Shown here: positions 11,007-19,108 of the stretch, piece by piece | Numbering within the stretch: the first letter of the stretch is position 1 | How the letters are laid out: every line of letters begins with the position of its first letter | From: Glycomyces albidus | GTDB taxonomy: Bacteria; Actinomycetota; Actinomycetes; Mycobacteriales; Micromonosporaceae | Reading direction: 5' to 3' | NCBI RefSeq assembly: GCF_009451885.1 | Contig: NZ_WIAO01000024.1 | Coordinates: 27,372 to 91,371 of the forward strand | DNA length: 64,000 nucleotides | Made by a program: the position numbers and the translations under genes | The notes under the pieces: generated by a model | The model's database searches: none | What the model saw: the letters and a program-made list of their open reading frames with translations, nothing else | Told to the model about the DNA's origin: nothing

Positions 11007-11486
11007 TCAGAACTGCTCGATCGGCGCGACCGGGAACCGCTGGAGCGCTGAGCGGAACACGTGCTGATCGTCCAGGTCGTCCGGGTCCACCAGCCGAGGG
11101 TCTACGACAATGCCTGATCCTTTGCGCTTCTCCAGCACGATGATCTCGTCGTAGAACTCAAGGAACCCCGATGTGTCAGGAGAGGCCGACAGCAAGCCGA
11201 CCGCGGTTTCGATGATCCGCAGGAGTCCCGCGGTCTCCTGCTCCCAGGCGAGCGTCTTGCGCGGCTCGAAGGTGATCGAGGTGTAGGCGTCCGAAGCGCC
11301 GAGCCGGGCTCCTTCATCCTTGAACTCGTTGGAGTTCATTCTGGCCACCGACGCCCACCAGCTCGCGCTCGAGATCGGTGAGGGCGCCAGCGGCTTCGCC
11401 CGTTCCAGTCCGAGCGCCGCACAGAAGCGATCCGACACGTCTTCAACTGAATACGACGCCGTATTGAACTCGTAATTGGTAGCCAA
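11007..11486 (-). CDS. SitI3-like immunity protein for CdiA-type toxin
   Basis: 159 residues, TTG start preceded by GGAG that overlaps the toxin stop region; 9 bp separate the two genes. The N-terminus (NYEFNTASYSVEDVSDRFCAAL) and the segment TSGFLEFYDEIIVLEKRKGSG with a following VDPRL match the SitI3 immunity pattern (LLFNGE.vlLlR...lvLN). SitI3 is a known polymorphic-toxin immunity family from Myxococcus. The protein should bind and neutralise the nuclease encoded upstream. The pairing is inference from adjacency, and the family call is moderate. Confidence 0.6.
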   Translation of the reverse strand: MATNYEFNTASYSVEDVSDRFCAALGLERAKPLAPSPISSASWWASVARMNSNEFKDEGARLGASDAYTSITFEPRKTLAWEQETAGLLRIIETAVGLLSASPDTSGFLEFYDEIIVLEKRKGSGIVVDPRLVDPDDLDDQHVFRSALQRFPVAPIEQF

Positions 11487-11495
11487 TGCATGCTC

Positions 11496-12215
11496 CTAGA
11501 ACGGATAGAAATTCACGACTTGGCCGTTTTGGACAATCTTGATCTCTTGAAGATTGCCGATCGGCCTGCGTTCCAGTGTCGCTCTCAAGTCGGCGAGGTT
11601 GACTCCGGAGTCGTCGAGGTTGAGAACGATTCGATCCGCCTGGTCCTTCTTGACCTTGTTGGAGATGTCATCGCGAATTCGGCCTGGATCGTCCTTTTTC
11701 GGAGAGTAGCAGTCGAAGTACTCTCCCTCGATCTTGTAATCGGGGTTCTTCCCGTTCTCCTTGCCCGGCGGGTTCTGCTCGACGTCGTAGCCCTGCTCAG
11801 CGAGCGTCTTCGCCGCTTCGTTCTCGCGCCGCAGCGACCGCTTCGTCTCCGCGTTCCCCTTCACCTCGGTCGGTTCCCCACGCGGGGTGTTGTTGGGGTC
11901 GGCGGGCCGGGACGGGTTGATGCGGTTGTCGTCCGTCGTCTGGAGATCCGGCTGACCGTCCCCGTCCGAGTCACTTGGCCGACCTTGCTCCGCCTCCGCC
12001 TTCGCGGTGTCGTGGACTTCCGCCATCTCGGTGGAGGCGTTCTTGCCCTGGAAGTTCAGGCGCTCCTGGCGTTCTTCGGAGTCCTTGGGGCGGCCGGTGA
12101 GCGGGTCGACCTCGCCGCCGTCGCCGTCGGGTCCGTCCGGGCCGTCGCCGCCCTTGGGTTTGGCCATGAGCAGGCCCACGCCAAGGAGCATCAGCAGCTT
12201 CAAAGCTCGGCGCAT
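11496..12215 (-). CDS. CdiA-CT-type tRNA nuclease toxin (polymorphic toxin)
   Basis: 239 residues. A short hydrophobic N-terminus (LKLLMLLGVGLLMA) is followed by an acidic Gly/Asp linker with a TSP3-like calcium motif, DSDGDGQPD (82-90). Residues about 128-239 match the CdiA C-terminal nuclease domain: RRENEAAKTLAEQGYDV, QNPP, NPDYKIEGEYFDCYSP, then KVKKDQADRIVLNLDDS. The conserved E131, D159, D168 and K187/K190 are plausible PD-(D/E)XK-type catalytic residues. Known members (CdiA of Burkholderia) cut tRNA. It lies 4 bp after a WXG-type gene and 9 bp before an immunity-like gene. The toxin is a separate short protein, not fused to a delivery domain, which is unusual. Confidence 0.85.
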   Translation of the reverse strand: MRRALKLLMLLGVGLLMAKPKGGDGPDGPDGDGGEVDPLTGRPKDSEERQERLNFQGKNASTEMAEVHDTAKAEAEQGRPSDSDGDGQPDLQTTDDNRINPSRPADPNNTPRGEPTEVKGNAETKRSLRRENEAAKTLAEQGYDVEQNPPGKENGKNPDYKIEGEYFDCYSPKKDDPGRIRDDISNKVKKDQADRIVLNLDDSGVNLADLRATLERRPIGNLQEIKIVQNGQVVNFYPF

Positions 12216-12219
12216 CGCC

Positions 12220-12921
12220 TCACACCCCCAGGAGGGTCTTGAGGTTCGTGAACGACTGGACCAGCGCCATGCCGTACCCCATGATGATGCCCGCCCACTT
12301 GACCACCGCCGCGACGATCTGCGCGGCGATGACCGGGATCGTGACCACGAAGATCGCCTCGATCGCCCACACGATCACGTGCCCGACCAGCTCGGCGATC
12401 AGGTCGCGGACGATTTCGTGCGTGATCTGGACCAGCGCCCCGGCGCCCTCCGTCGCGGCCGCCATCGCTTCGGCGGTCGCCGCCAATGCCGAGGCCGAGG
12501 TGACGTTGTGGGCCATGAGCGACTTGTACGCGTCGGCCGCGTCCCCGGTCCAGCTCGGCATGTCCGCGTCGAGGTGCGCGGTCAGCTCCTCGACGATCGC
12601 CAGCAGCTCACCGGACATGTTGCTCCAGGTCTGCGCGTGCGCCATCACGACGTCCGCTTTCCCGGTGACCTCCTGGAGCATCTCCCGCAGCGGCTCGAAG
12701 TACTCCAGGGCCCATCCGATGCCCGCCGACAGCAGCGCGCTGAACGGGTCGAGCACCGAGCCGACCACTTCGAGGGCGAGTCCGCCCCCGGCGAGCAGGT
12801 CGTCGACCCAGCCTTCGGACTTGAACGCGTCGATCATGCCGTGGTACGAGTCCAGCGGCCCGGCCCCGGTGTACCACTGATTGGTCGACTGGACCGGCGC
12901 GACGAGCGAGTTGTCGGACAT
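12220..12921 (-). CDS. WXG-type protein with C-terminal hydrophobic region, ESX substrate-like
   Basis: 233 residues. It starts directly after the stop of the EspC-like gene (TAG then ATG, no gap). A helical N-terminal half leads to PSWTGDAADAYKSL with W124-x-G126, the hairpin-turn signature of WXG proteins. The C-terminus (about 165-225) is hydrophobic and membrane-prone. WXG proteins are exported by type VII (ESX) systems as helical pairs, so this is a likely carrier or chaperone for the toxin encoded 4 bp downstream. The region DPFSALLSAGIGW to the WxG motif aligns by eye with the protein at 51699-52784. Confidence 0.75.
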   Translation of the reverse strand: MSDNSLVAPVQSTNQWYTGAGPLDSYHGMIDAFKSEGWVDDLLAGGGLALEVVGSVLDPFSALLSAGIGWALEYFEPLREMLQEVTGKADVVMAHAQTWSNMSGELLAIVEELTAHLDADMPSWTGDAADAYKSLMAHNVTSASALAATAEAMAAATEGAGALVQITHEIVRDLIAELVGHVIVWAIEAIFVVTIPVIAAQIVAAVVKWAGIIMGYGMALVQSFTNLKTLLGV

Positions 12922-13242
12922 CTACATCCCCATCCGGTCGCGCAGCTCCGAGAACGCGGTCTGCGACTCCGAGTCGCTGGTCTCGTAACCGTCGGCCACC
13001 GCGCGAAGGGCGTTCGCGGCGATGGTGAAGTTCTCGGCCAGATATGACGTGATCTCGTCCTGGGTCCGGTGACGCTCCTCCAGACAACCGGAGATCCATC
13101 CGCAGAGCGTCCCGTACGCCTCGTCGTCCTGCTCGATGTACGCGCTCGCGTTCATGACCGCGTCGAACCGCTCCTTGAGCGTGTCCAGGAACCGGGCGTG
13201 CTCGCGCAGCTCTTCGGGTTCGACGGTGTATCCGCTTCCCAT
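12922..13242 (-). CDS. EspC-like ESX secretion-associated protein
   Basis: 106 residues, ATG start with GAGGAGGA upstream; the frame continues left of the ATG but that part overlaps the YbaB-like gene. The pattern of residue classes (YTVEPEELREHARFLDTL, a middle GWISG turn, then ANALRAVADGYETSD) fits the ESX-1 EspC family, which ends in a Y-x3-D-type export signal (YETSD). It would form a helical hairpin and is predicted to be secreted. It lies between the YbaB-like gene and the WXG gene with almost no gaps. Confidence 0.7.
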   Translation of the reverse strand: MGSGYTVEPEELREHARFLDTLKERFDAVMNASAYIEQDDEAYGTLCGWISGCLEERHRTQDEITSYLAENFTIAANALRAVADGYETSDSESQTAFSELRDRMGM

Positions 13243-13247
13243 GGCGC

Positions 13248-13634
13248 TCAGTCCTCCTCGTCGGTCTTCGGCATGAGCTTCGAGCGGACCCGGTTCGCGA
13301 TCGCCTGGCCTGCAGCGGAATCCGCGCCGAGGGTCTCGGAGATGATCTCCGCGGACCGGTCCGCGATCTTCGCCTTCGCGAGCTGAATCGCGCCGAGGAC
13401 CGCCTGCGCGGTCTCCTCGGTCCCGATCCGCCGCGTCCGCTCGCTCAACACCAGGTCGACAAGGTTCCCGCTCGAGTCGACGGTGACCTGCACGAGCCCG
13501 TACGGATCGGCGGCCGTGACCTTCAACCCCTCGAACTGCTCGCTCATCGCCTGCGTGTCGGCCGCGAGCCGGTCGATTCGGCCCTTCCACGCCTCGAGAT
13601 GCTGCCTGGACGCCTCCGGGTCGGGGATTCCCAT
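13248..13634 (-). CDS. YbaB/EbfC-fold (EspL-like) protein, first gene of toxin cassette
   Basis: 128 residues from the ATG at 13634, chosen because GAGGAG sits 10 nt upstream; an ATG six codons earlier overlaps that site. A helix (EASRQHLEAWKGRIDRL) is followed by the YbaB-type strands VTAADPYGLVQVTVDSSGNLVDLVLSE and a long helical end. YbaB/EbfC proteins bind DNA as dimers. In mycobacteria a YbaB-like gene, espL, lies in the ESX-1 espB/espC region, so a chaperone or regulatory role in ESX export is likely. That is family knowledge plus context. Confidence 0.75.
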   Translation of the reverse strand: MGIPDPEASRQHLEAWKGRIDRLAADTQAMSEQFEGLKVTAADPYGLVQVTVDSSGNLVDLVLSERTRRIGTEETAQAVLGAIQLAKAKIADRSAEIISETLGADSAAGQAIANRVRSKLMPKTDEED

Positions 13635-13660
13635 GATGGTCGCGCTCCTCATTCACCGAG

Positions 13661-13682
13661 CGGCACAAGGGGTCATGTGCCG
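13661..13682. promoter_or_regulatory. Inverted repeat upstream of toxin cassette
   Basis: CGGCACA, 8 nt, TGTGCCG: a perfect 7-bp dyad 27 bp upstream of the first gene of the minus-strand cassette, in the divergent gap with the DUF4291 gene. It is a candidate operator controlling the toxin cassette. The regulator is unknown. Confidence 0.45.
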
Positions 13683-13859
13683 AACACGAAATGAGATCGT
13701 ATCGGATCGCTGCCATTGAGGAGGGCCGGCGAATCCGCCGCTGCTCGCGCCCCGCGGTGGTCGTCGCGCCGATCCAAGCAGGCAGAGTCGGACTCCACCT
13801 CCCGGTGAACCGAGGCTATTCCGGTTGCCCACCTGCCCTTCGCCCGCGAGCATTCACCT

Positions 13860-14471
13860 ATGCAGACACTCCGAGCCCCGACGCGGCAGATCCGAGCCGC
13901 GTACGACGCTGAAACGATCACCGTCTCCCAGGCGTACGACCCGCACATCGCCGAACCCGCGGTTGCCGCCCAGACCTTCGTCCCGCCTTTCAAACGCGGG
14001 CGCATGACCTGGATCAAGCCCTCGTTCCTCTGGATGATGTACCGATGCGGCTGGGCCGCCAAGCCGGGCCAGACCCGCGTTCTCGCCGTCGCCATCACCC
14101 GAGCCGGCTTCGAATGGGCTCTGGCGCACTCCTGCGGCAGCACTCCGGCCGCCGGCGAGGACTACAGCGCCTGGCAGCGCCGCATGGCCGCCTCGCCGGT
14201 CCGCATCCAATGGGACCCCGAACGCGACCTCCGCCTGAACCGCCTCGACCACCGATCGATCCAGATCGGCCTCGGCCCCGAAGCCGTGGACCGCTACGTG
14301 AACGACTGGATCACCGCGATCACCGACGTCACCGAGACGGCTCGGTCCATCGCGAAGCACCTGGCCCAAGGCGACATCGACGCAGCCCGAACGCTGCTTC
14401 CGGCAGAACGCCCGTATCCCCTGGAAGCAGCCGCGGCGGCCAACATCGGCGCCACAGCGCCGATGCCGTAG
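13860..14471 (+). CDS. DUF4291 domain protein
   Basis: 203 residues. The DUF4291 signature is clear: RAAYDAETITVSQAYDP, FKRGRMTWIKPSFLWMMYRCGWA, KPGQTRVLAVAITRAGFEWAL and VRIQWDPERDLRLNRLDHRSIQIGL. The biochemical role of this family is not established. The gene is divergent from the toxin cassette and shares a 225-bp control region with it. There is no signal or membrane segment, so it is cytoplasmic. Confidence 0.9.
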   Translation: MQTLRAPTRQIRAAYDAETITVSQAYDPHIAEPAVAAQTFVPPFKRGRMTWIKPSFLWMMYRCGWAAKPGQTRVLAVAITRAGFEWALAHSCGSTPAAGEDYSAWQRRMAASPVRIQWDPERDLRLNRLDHRSIQIGLGPEAVDRYVNDWITAITDVTETARSIAKHLAQGDIDAARTLLPAERPYPLEAAAAANIGATAPMP

Positions 14472-14701
14472 ACGACACGCCAAGGCGAAATTCCTGAAGT
14501 TTGTAGGGTTCGGCGCGACAGGCTGTTAACGCATATGCGCGTGTCTCCTTACGAATCCGTCCTGTCCAACCGCCGCCAGTCGGGAGTCCACAATCGCCTC
14601 CGACCGGACCGGCTCATATCACTGTGCGTGCATTTGACTTGACCGCGCGTGCCCCATAAATTCCTCCCAAACCGGTATCCCACCGACTTATCGGAGGAAA
14701 C

Positions 14702-15061
14702 ATGCACTGCCGCAACGACATTCCGCCGCGCATATCCCCGCGTCAGGCCGTCTCCTACTCCTGCTTCTTCCTGCACGTCCTCACCGGCCGCAAGCCCGCC
14801 GCCGACGCCCGCCTCCTGGCCACCGACGCGGGCTGGGCCGCCTTCACCCGGCTCCGCCGCACCGTCCCCACCCGCTTCAGGCAAGTCCGAGTCCTCCGTA
14901 CCGTATGCCCCACGCCCGACACCGCCGAAGTGGTCGCCATGGTCGAGAACGGCACCGCCCACCAGGCCATGACCCTGACATTCCGAGCCACTCCCCACGG
15001 CTGGCGCCTCGACCACTGCGCCCTGCTCCACGCCAACACCCGCCCACGACACCGCCGTTAA
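14702..15061 (+). CDS. Rv3235-like family protein
   Basis: 119 residues, GGAGGA site 5 nt before the ATG. The pattern fits the actinobacterial Rv3235 family: a first helix with FLHVLTGRKPAADARLLAT, then FTRLRRTVP, RQVRVLRTVCPTPDTAEVVAMVEN and a final TPHGWRLDHCALL. These are small SnoaL-like folds of unknown function, usually encoded near secA2/hpf; here it is not in that context. The 230 bp upstream hold no gene and probably contain its promoter. Confidence 0.65.
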   Translation: MHCRNDIPPRISPRQAVSYSCFFLHVLTGRKPAADARLLATDAGWAAFTRLRRTVPTRFRQVRVLRTVCPTPDTAEVVAMVENGTAHQAMTLTFRATPHGWRLDHCALLHANTRPRHRR

Positions 15062-15069
15062 GAACCCGA

Positions 15070-15100
15070 GGGCCGCCGAGCCGAACGACTCGGCGGCCTC
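15070..15100 (+). terminator. Hairpin terminator after Rv3235-like gene
   Basis: GGCCGCCGAG and CTCGGCGGCC form a 10-bp stem, extended by GAG/CTC around one bulged G, with an 8-nt loop. It starts 9 bp after the stop codon. Confidence 0.75.
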
Positions 15101-15331
15101 CGGTGTCCTCGAACCTGCCGGATTCCCGCCGGTCCACCGCCTTGGCATCACTGCCGATCCCGGTTGTAATGGCGGCGGACGGCCGGATCCCAGGCATGCC
15201 GGATCGCGGCACGCCGGCCGACGCCGGTGCAGCGCGCCGGCATCCGCGGTCTGCACCGGAACCGCCGACCCGCACCACGCCGATCCCCGGACTGTGCACA
15301 CCCCACAGCTTCCAAGAAAGGTGTCGATCCC

Positions 15332-16159
15332 ATGGTTGACAACAGGAACACCACCGCCCGCAACTCCTCCGGCGGCCTCGGCCGCCGCCGATTCTTCGCG
15401 CTCGCCGCAGGCGGCGCCGCTGCCGCCGCGGGGACGCTGATCCCGGCGTCCGCAGCCCAGGCGCACGGCGACCTCACCTCGTACCCCGGCATCTGGGGAC
15501 AGCGGACCACCGACTGGAACACCAGCCAGCTCAAGTCGTACAAGTACCGGCCGGCGTTCCACGACCAGCTGAACGGCTGGCTGCGATTCTGGTTCGAGAC
15601 CACGGAGTACTTCGAGAAGCCGATTCGAGTGGGACTCACCGCGGCCCACGACGACAACATGGGCACGGCGCACGAGCAGGGCAGGGCCATCGACCTGGCC
15701 GGCCTCACGGTCACGCAGAGCAGCGGCGGCACCGTGAGCGTCTTCCAGGCGAACTACTCGGTCTGGAAGGACCTGACCGGCTCGGTCCTCGCCCAGTTCC
15801 GCCGCAACTACTGGGCGACCTCGGCCTCCCTCCACTACCACTTCCGCTCGGTGCGCACCTACCCCATGGGCGGCCGCTACCGGGACAGCCTTCACGTCGA
15901 CAATCTGCTGTCCGGCTCCAACACCCCGGCATTCAACTCCAGCGACAAGTCGCAGATCTTCCACGTCCAGGCCAGCTGCCGCTACATCTGGGGCAAGGGG
16001 ACGACCATCGACGGCATGTGGAACACCGAGTCCCGCCGGCACGCGCACGAGGTCCTCGAGCGGATCGGCAAGGGCGGCTACATCGGCGACTCCAAGTCGC
16101 ACTGGCAGGCGTTCAACCGCGCCACCCTCCGCAAGGGGTACTCCACCGAGGAGTACTGA
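15332..16159 (+). CDS. Tat-exported M15-like peptidase-fold protein
   Basis: 275 residues. The signal GLGRRRFFALAAGGAAAAAG is a clear twin-arginine leader, with cleavage after AAQA near residue 44. Folded-protein export fits a metalloprotein. A ligand set like that of M15 peptidases is visible: H114-x6-D121 (HEQGRAIDL) and H188-x-D190 (DSLHVDN). Overall similarity to the protein at 6496-7302 is low, but the motif logic is the same. The substrate is unknown; a cell-wall peptide is a guess. Its ATG lies after an AAGAAAGG site. Confidence 0.65.
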   Translation: MVDNRNTTARNSSGGLGRRRFFALAAGGAAAAAGTLIPASAAQAHGDLTSYPGIWGQRTTDWNTSQLKSYKYRPAFHDQLNGWLRFWFETTEYFEKPIRVGLTAAHDDNMGTAHEQGRAIDLAGLTVTQSSGGTVSVFQANYSVWKDLTGSVLAQFRRNYWATSASLHYHFRSVRTYPMGGRYRDSLHVDNLLSGSNTPAFNSSDKSQIFHVQASCRYIWGKGTTIDGMWNTESRRHAHEVLERIGKGGYIGDSKSHWQAFNRATLRKGYSTEEY

Positions 16160-16190
16160 CACCGGACGAGCCGCCTCCGGTACGAATCCG

Positions 16191-16226
16191 GGCCGGGACC
16201 GCGGGCGCACTCCCGCAGTCCCGGCC
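16191..16226 (+). terminator. Hairpin terminator after exported protein gene
   Basis: GGCCGGGACCGCGGG and its near-complement form a 15-bp stem with one mismatch and a 6-nt loop, 32 bp after the stop codon. No long U tract. Confidence 0.7.
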
Positions 16227-16427
16227 CGGGCCATATCGGCCGCAGCCGCCGTGATCCGGGACGGTCATCGACACCGCGATGAGCGGCAGCACGAACGCGG
16301 CCACGTGAACCAGGCGATCATCGGGGATCTCCCGCGAAGGCGGCCAGCCGCCGTCCCCGCGGCGGGCACGGCCGCAGGGCCGCCGCGGCTCATAGAATGG
16401 GGTTGCCTCCCGACCCCAGGAGTCCCC

Positions 16428-18617
16428 ATGACCGGCACCCGACTCGACCAGCGGCAGCTCCGCCGGCACGCGCGCTCGCAGGTCGCCCGCGCCCGTGACA
16501 CCTTGCGGCAGTGGGAGCACCTCGCCTCCACCCCGGCGCGGCTGCGGAACGCGGTGCGCGGGCATGTCGCCGCGATCGCGCAGGAGGAGGTCGAGGGGCG
16601 GCTCGCGACCATGCGGGTCACGGAGTTGAAGAAGGTGGCCAAGGGGCTGCGGCTGGCGAAGCTCGAGGAGGCCGGAATCGCCACGGTCGCCGACGTGCTC
16701 GCGAACCCCCGGGAGCGGCTGCTGGAGATCCCCGGAGTCGGCGCCCAGACCGTCGACGAGGTGAAGGCCGCCGCCGAGCATTTCGCCGAGCGCTCCCGCG
16801 CCGACACCAGGCCCCGGTTCGACCCGCAACGGCGCGACCCGCGGCACACCCGCATCCTCGCGCACCTGCGGGCCGAGCAGACCGCTTCGGCCGCCGTCGA
16901 TTCACTTCGGGAGACCGTGCACGGCTTCCGGGAACGCGCCCTGCCGTACTTCGCCGCGGCCGACCGGGTCGGCAGCAGGCTGGCGATGCTGTTCTCGACG
17001 CGCAAGCGCAGAGCAGAGGCGGTCGCCCGGCTCGAAGTCCTCACCGCGGTCAACGCCGATCCCGAAACGCGAGCGCTGGAACGGGAACTCGCCACCGCGC
17101 TCGACCGCGCCCGGCCGGAGCGGTACACATCGGACGAGCTGTGGCGCGACTACGAGCGCCGGGCGGCGAGCGTCAACACGCAGCTCGCCAAGCTCACCGG
17201 CTCTGACGTCGAGGACGCCGAGCGCGCCGAGGACTTCGTCGGCGCCGAACTGCGGCAGGAGATCGAGACGCTGCCGCTCGACCGGTCGCTCCTGCGCACC
17301 GATCTGCGCTTCTACCAGTTGTTCGGCGCGAAGTACGCCGTGCATCAGCGGAAAGTGGTCATCGGCGACGAGATGGGCCTCGGCAAGACCATCCAGGCCC
17401 TCGCCGTCGCCGCGCACCTGGCGGCGAAGGGGCAGCGGCGCTGCCTCGTCGTCTGCCCGGCCAGCGTGGTTCCCAACTGGCTCATGGAGATCCGCAAGCA
17501 CACGCACCTTGACGCGTACAGTCTCCACGGCCCCGACCGGGAGGACGAGACCCGCCGGTGGCTGCGCCGCGGCGGCGTCGCGGTGACCACCTTCAACACC
17601 GTCGACCGGCTCGACGCGCTGCCGCAGCGGGCGAGGTTCGCGCTGGTGATCGTCGACGAGGCGCACTACATCAAGAACCCGAACGCGAAGCGCAGCAGGG
17701 CGGTCGGGGCCGTGATCGGCCGTTCGAAGCGGGCGGTGCTGCTGTCCGGCACGCCGATGGAGAATCGCGTCCAGGAGTTCAAGTCGCTCGTCGGGCACCT
17801 CCGCCCCGACATCGCGCAGCGGGTCGGCGAGGGCGACGACGTGGTCGGGGCCGCGGCGTTCCGGCAGGCGGTCGCGCCGGTCTACTTGCGGCGCAACCAG
17901 GAGGACGTGCTCAGCGAGCTCCCCGAGAAGATCGAGGTCGAGGAGTGGGTGCAGTTCAACGCGGACGACGAGGAGGAGTACCGCGAGCAGGTCCGGCGCC
18001 GCAACCTCATGGGCATGCGCCGCGCCTCCTCGGCCATGGCCGGTTCGGCGAAGCTGGAGCGGCTGGCCGAACTCGTCGACGACGCCGGCGCCGAGGGCCA
18101 GAAGGTCATCGTGTTCTCATACTTCCTCGACGTGCTCAAGGCGGTCGGCGAGCGGATCGGGGACCGTGCGATCGGTCCGATCACCGGGAAGGTCGCCGCG
18201 GCGAAGCGCCAGGCGATGGTCGACGAGTTCGCCCGGCGCGACGGCCCCGCGGTGATCCTCGCGCAGATCGAGGCGGGCGGCGTCGGCCTCAACATCCAGT
18301 CAGCGTCAGTCGTGGTCCTCGCCGAGCCGCAGTGGAAGCCGAGCATCGAGCAGCAGGCTGTCGCGCGGGCCCACCGCATGGGCCAGACCCGGCGCGTCCA
18401 GGTCCACCGCCTCCTCGCCAAGGACGGCGTCGACGACCGGATCAGGGAGGTCCAGGAGCACAAGGAGCTCCTGTTCGAGCACTACGCACGCCACAGCGAC
18501 GCGAAGAACACCGGCGCCATGGCGACCGCGAACGCAGTGGCCACACTCGACGACGACTCGATCCCGCTGGAGCAGCGCATCATCACGGCCGAGCGGGCTC
18601 GGCTCGGTATCGGTTGA
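16428..18617 (+). CDS. SNF2-family helicase with N-terminal HhH domain
   Basis: 729 residues from the ATG at 16428 (AGGAG 5-8 nt upstream); the frame is open earlier but the upstream part looks non-coding. Residues about 70-115 hold a helix-hairpin-helix pair (LLEIPGVGAQTVDEVKAA) for DNA binding. The SNF2 ATPase core follows: DEMGLGKT near 313, VDEAHYIKNPNAKR near 408, LLSGTPMENR, then a helicase-C domain with QIEAGGVGLNIQSA and AVARAHRMGQTRRV. It should be a DNA translocase acting on protein-DNA complexes, replication or repair. HhH-SNF2 fusions of this kind occur in actinobacteria; the exact job is unknown. Confidence 0.92.
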   Translation: MTGTRLDQRQLRRHARSQVARARDTLRQWEHLASTPARLRNAVRGHVAAIAQEEVEGRLATMRVTELKKVAKGLRLAKLEEAGIATVADVLANPRERLLEIPGVGAQTVDEVKAAAEHFAERSRADTRPRFDPQRRDPRHTRILAHLRAEQTASAAVDSLRETVHGFRERALPYFAAADRVGSRLAMLFSTRKRRAEAVARLEVLTAVNADPETRALERELATALDRARPERYTSDELWRDYERRAASVNTQLAKLTGSDVEDAERAEDFVGAELRQEIETLPLDRSLLRTDLRFYQLFGAKYAVHQRKVVIGDEMGLGKTIQALAVAAHLAAKGQRRCLVVCPASVVPNWLMEIRKHTHLDAYSLHGPDREDETRRWLRRGGVAVTTFNTVDRLDALPQRARFALVIVDEAHYIKNPNAKRSRAVGAVIGRSKRAVLLSGTPMENRVQEFKSLVGHLRPDIAQRVGEGDDVVGAAAFRQAVAPVYLRRNQEDVLSELPEKIEVEEWVQFNADDEEEYREQVRRRNLMGMRRASSAMAGSAKLERLAELVDDAGAEGQKVIVFSYFLDVLKAVGERIGDRAIGPITGKVAAAKRQAMVDEFARRDGPAVILAQIEAGGVGLNIQSASVVVLAEPQWKPSIEQQAVARAHRMGQTRRVQVHRLLAKDGVDDRIREVQEHKELLFEHYARHSDAKNTGAMATANAVATLDDDSIPLEQRIITAERARLGIG

Positions 18618-18874
18618 ACCGGGCGCGGTGCGATCACGGTGCCCTCCTGCCGTTGGAAACGCGAGCACTCACCCGTGCAGGCGCCCCGGACGCCACATCC
18701 CCCGCGTCAGCGCGCGGGAACGGTGTCCCACACGGGATCTTGTCCATTGGCATACTGTCTGAGTGACCTTCCATCACGAACTCTCCTCCCGGGCTGAAGA
18801 TTCCGAAGACCTGATATATCGAGAGGATCCGGCTGCGCCTGCTCTCACCCCCGCACGCCGGTTCACCTAGGGCG

Positions 18875-19108
18875 ATGAACCGAAGAGACGCACGCTTCAC
18901 CGCCGGTCCGTACGACGGCAAGTTCCTCGTTGCCGAGGAGGACGCGAGCGGGTCGATCGCCGCATTGGTCTGCGACGGCCGGCCCGGTGCGCTGGAGACA
19001 ATCGCGGACTTCTGGTTCGCCGACCTGCGCGAGCTGGAAATCGGCGTGACCGAGGATGGCTGGAACGTCGAGTGGCTGCCGTCGGGAAGTCTTGGGACGC
19101 CGCGTTGA
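18875..19108 (+). CDS. Small hypothetical protein, possibly truncated by an IS relic
   Basis: 77 residues with C/G-rich third positions (FLVAEEDASGSIAALVCDG, WFADLRELEIGV, WNVEWLPSG). It looks like a real small alpha/beta protein, but no family is recognised. It ends only a few bases into the ISAs1 transposase relic that follows, so the original 3' end may have been lost by insertion. No clear ribosome binding site. The 257 bp between the SNF2 gene and this gene show nothing else. Confidence 0.45.
   Translation: MNRRDARFTAGPYDGKFLVAEEDASGSIAALVCDGRPGALETIADFWFADLRELEIGVTEDGWNVEWLPSGSLGTPR

Noticed and set aside
14549..16234. 561-codon minus-strand frame across the Rv3235-like and Tat-protein genes
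   Set aside because: It is the antisense of two supported genes and has no domain logic.
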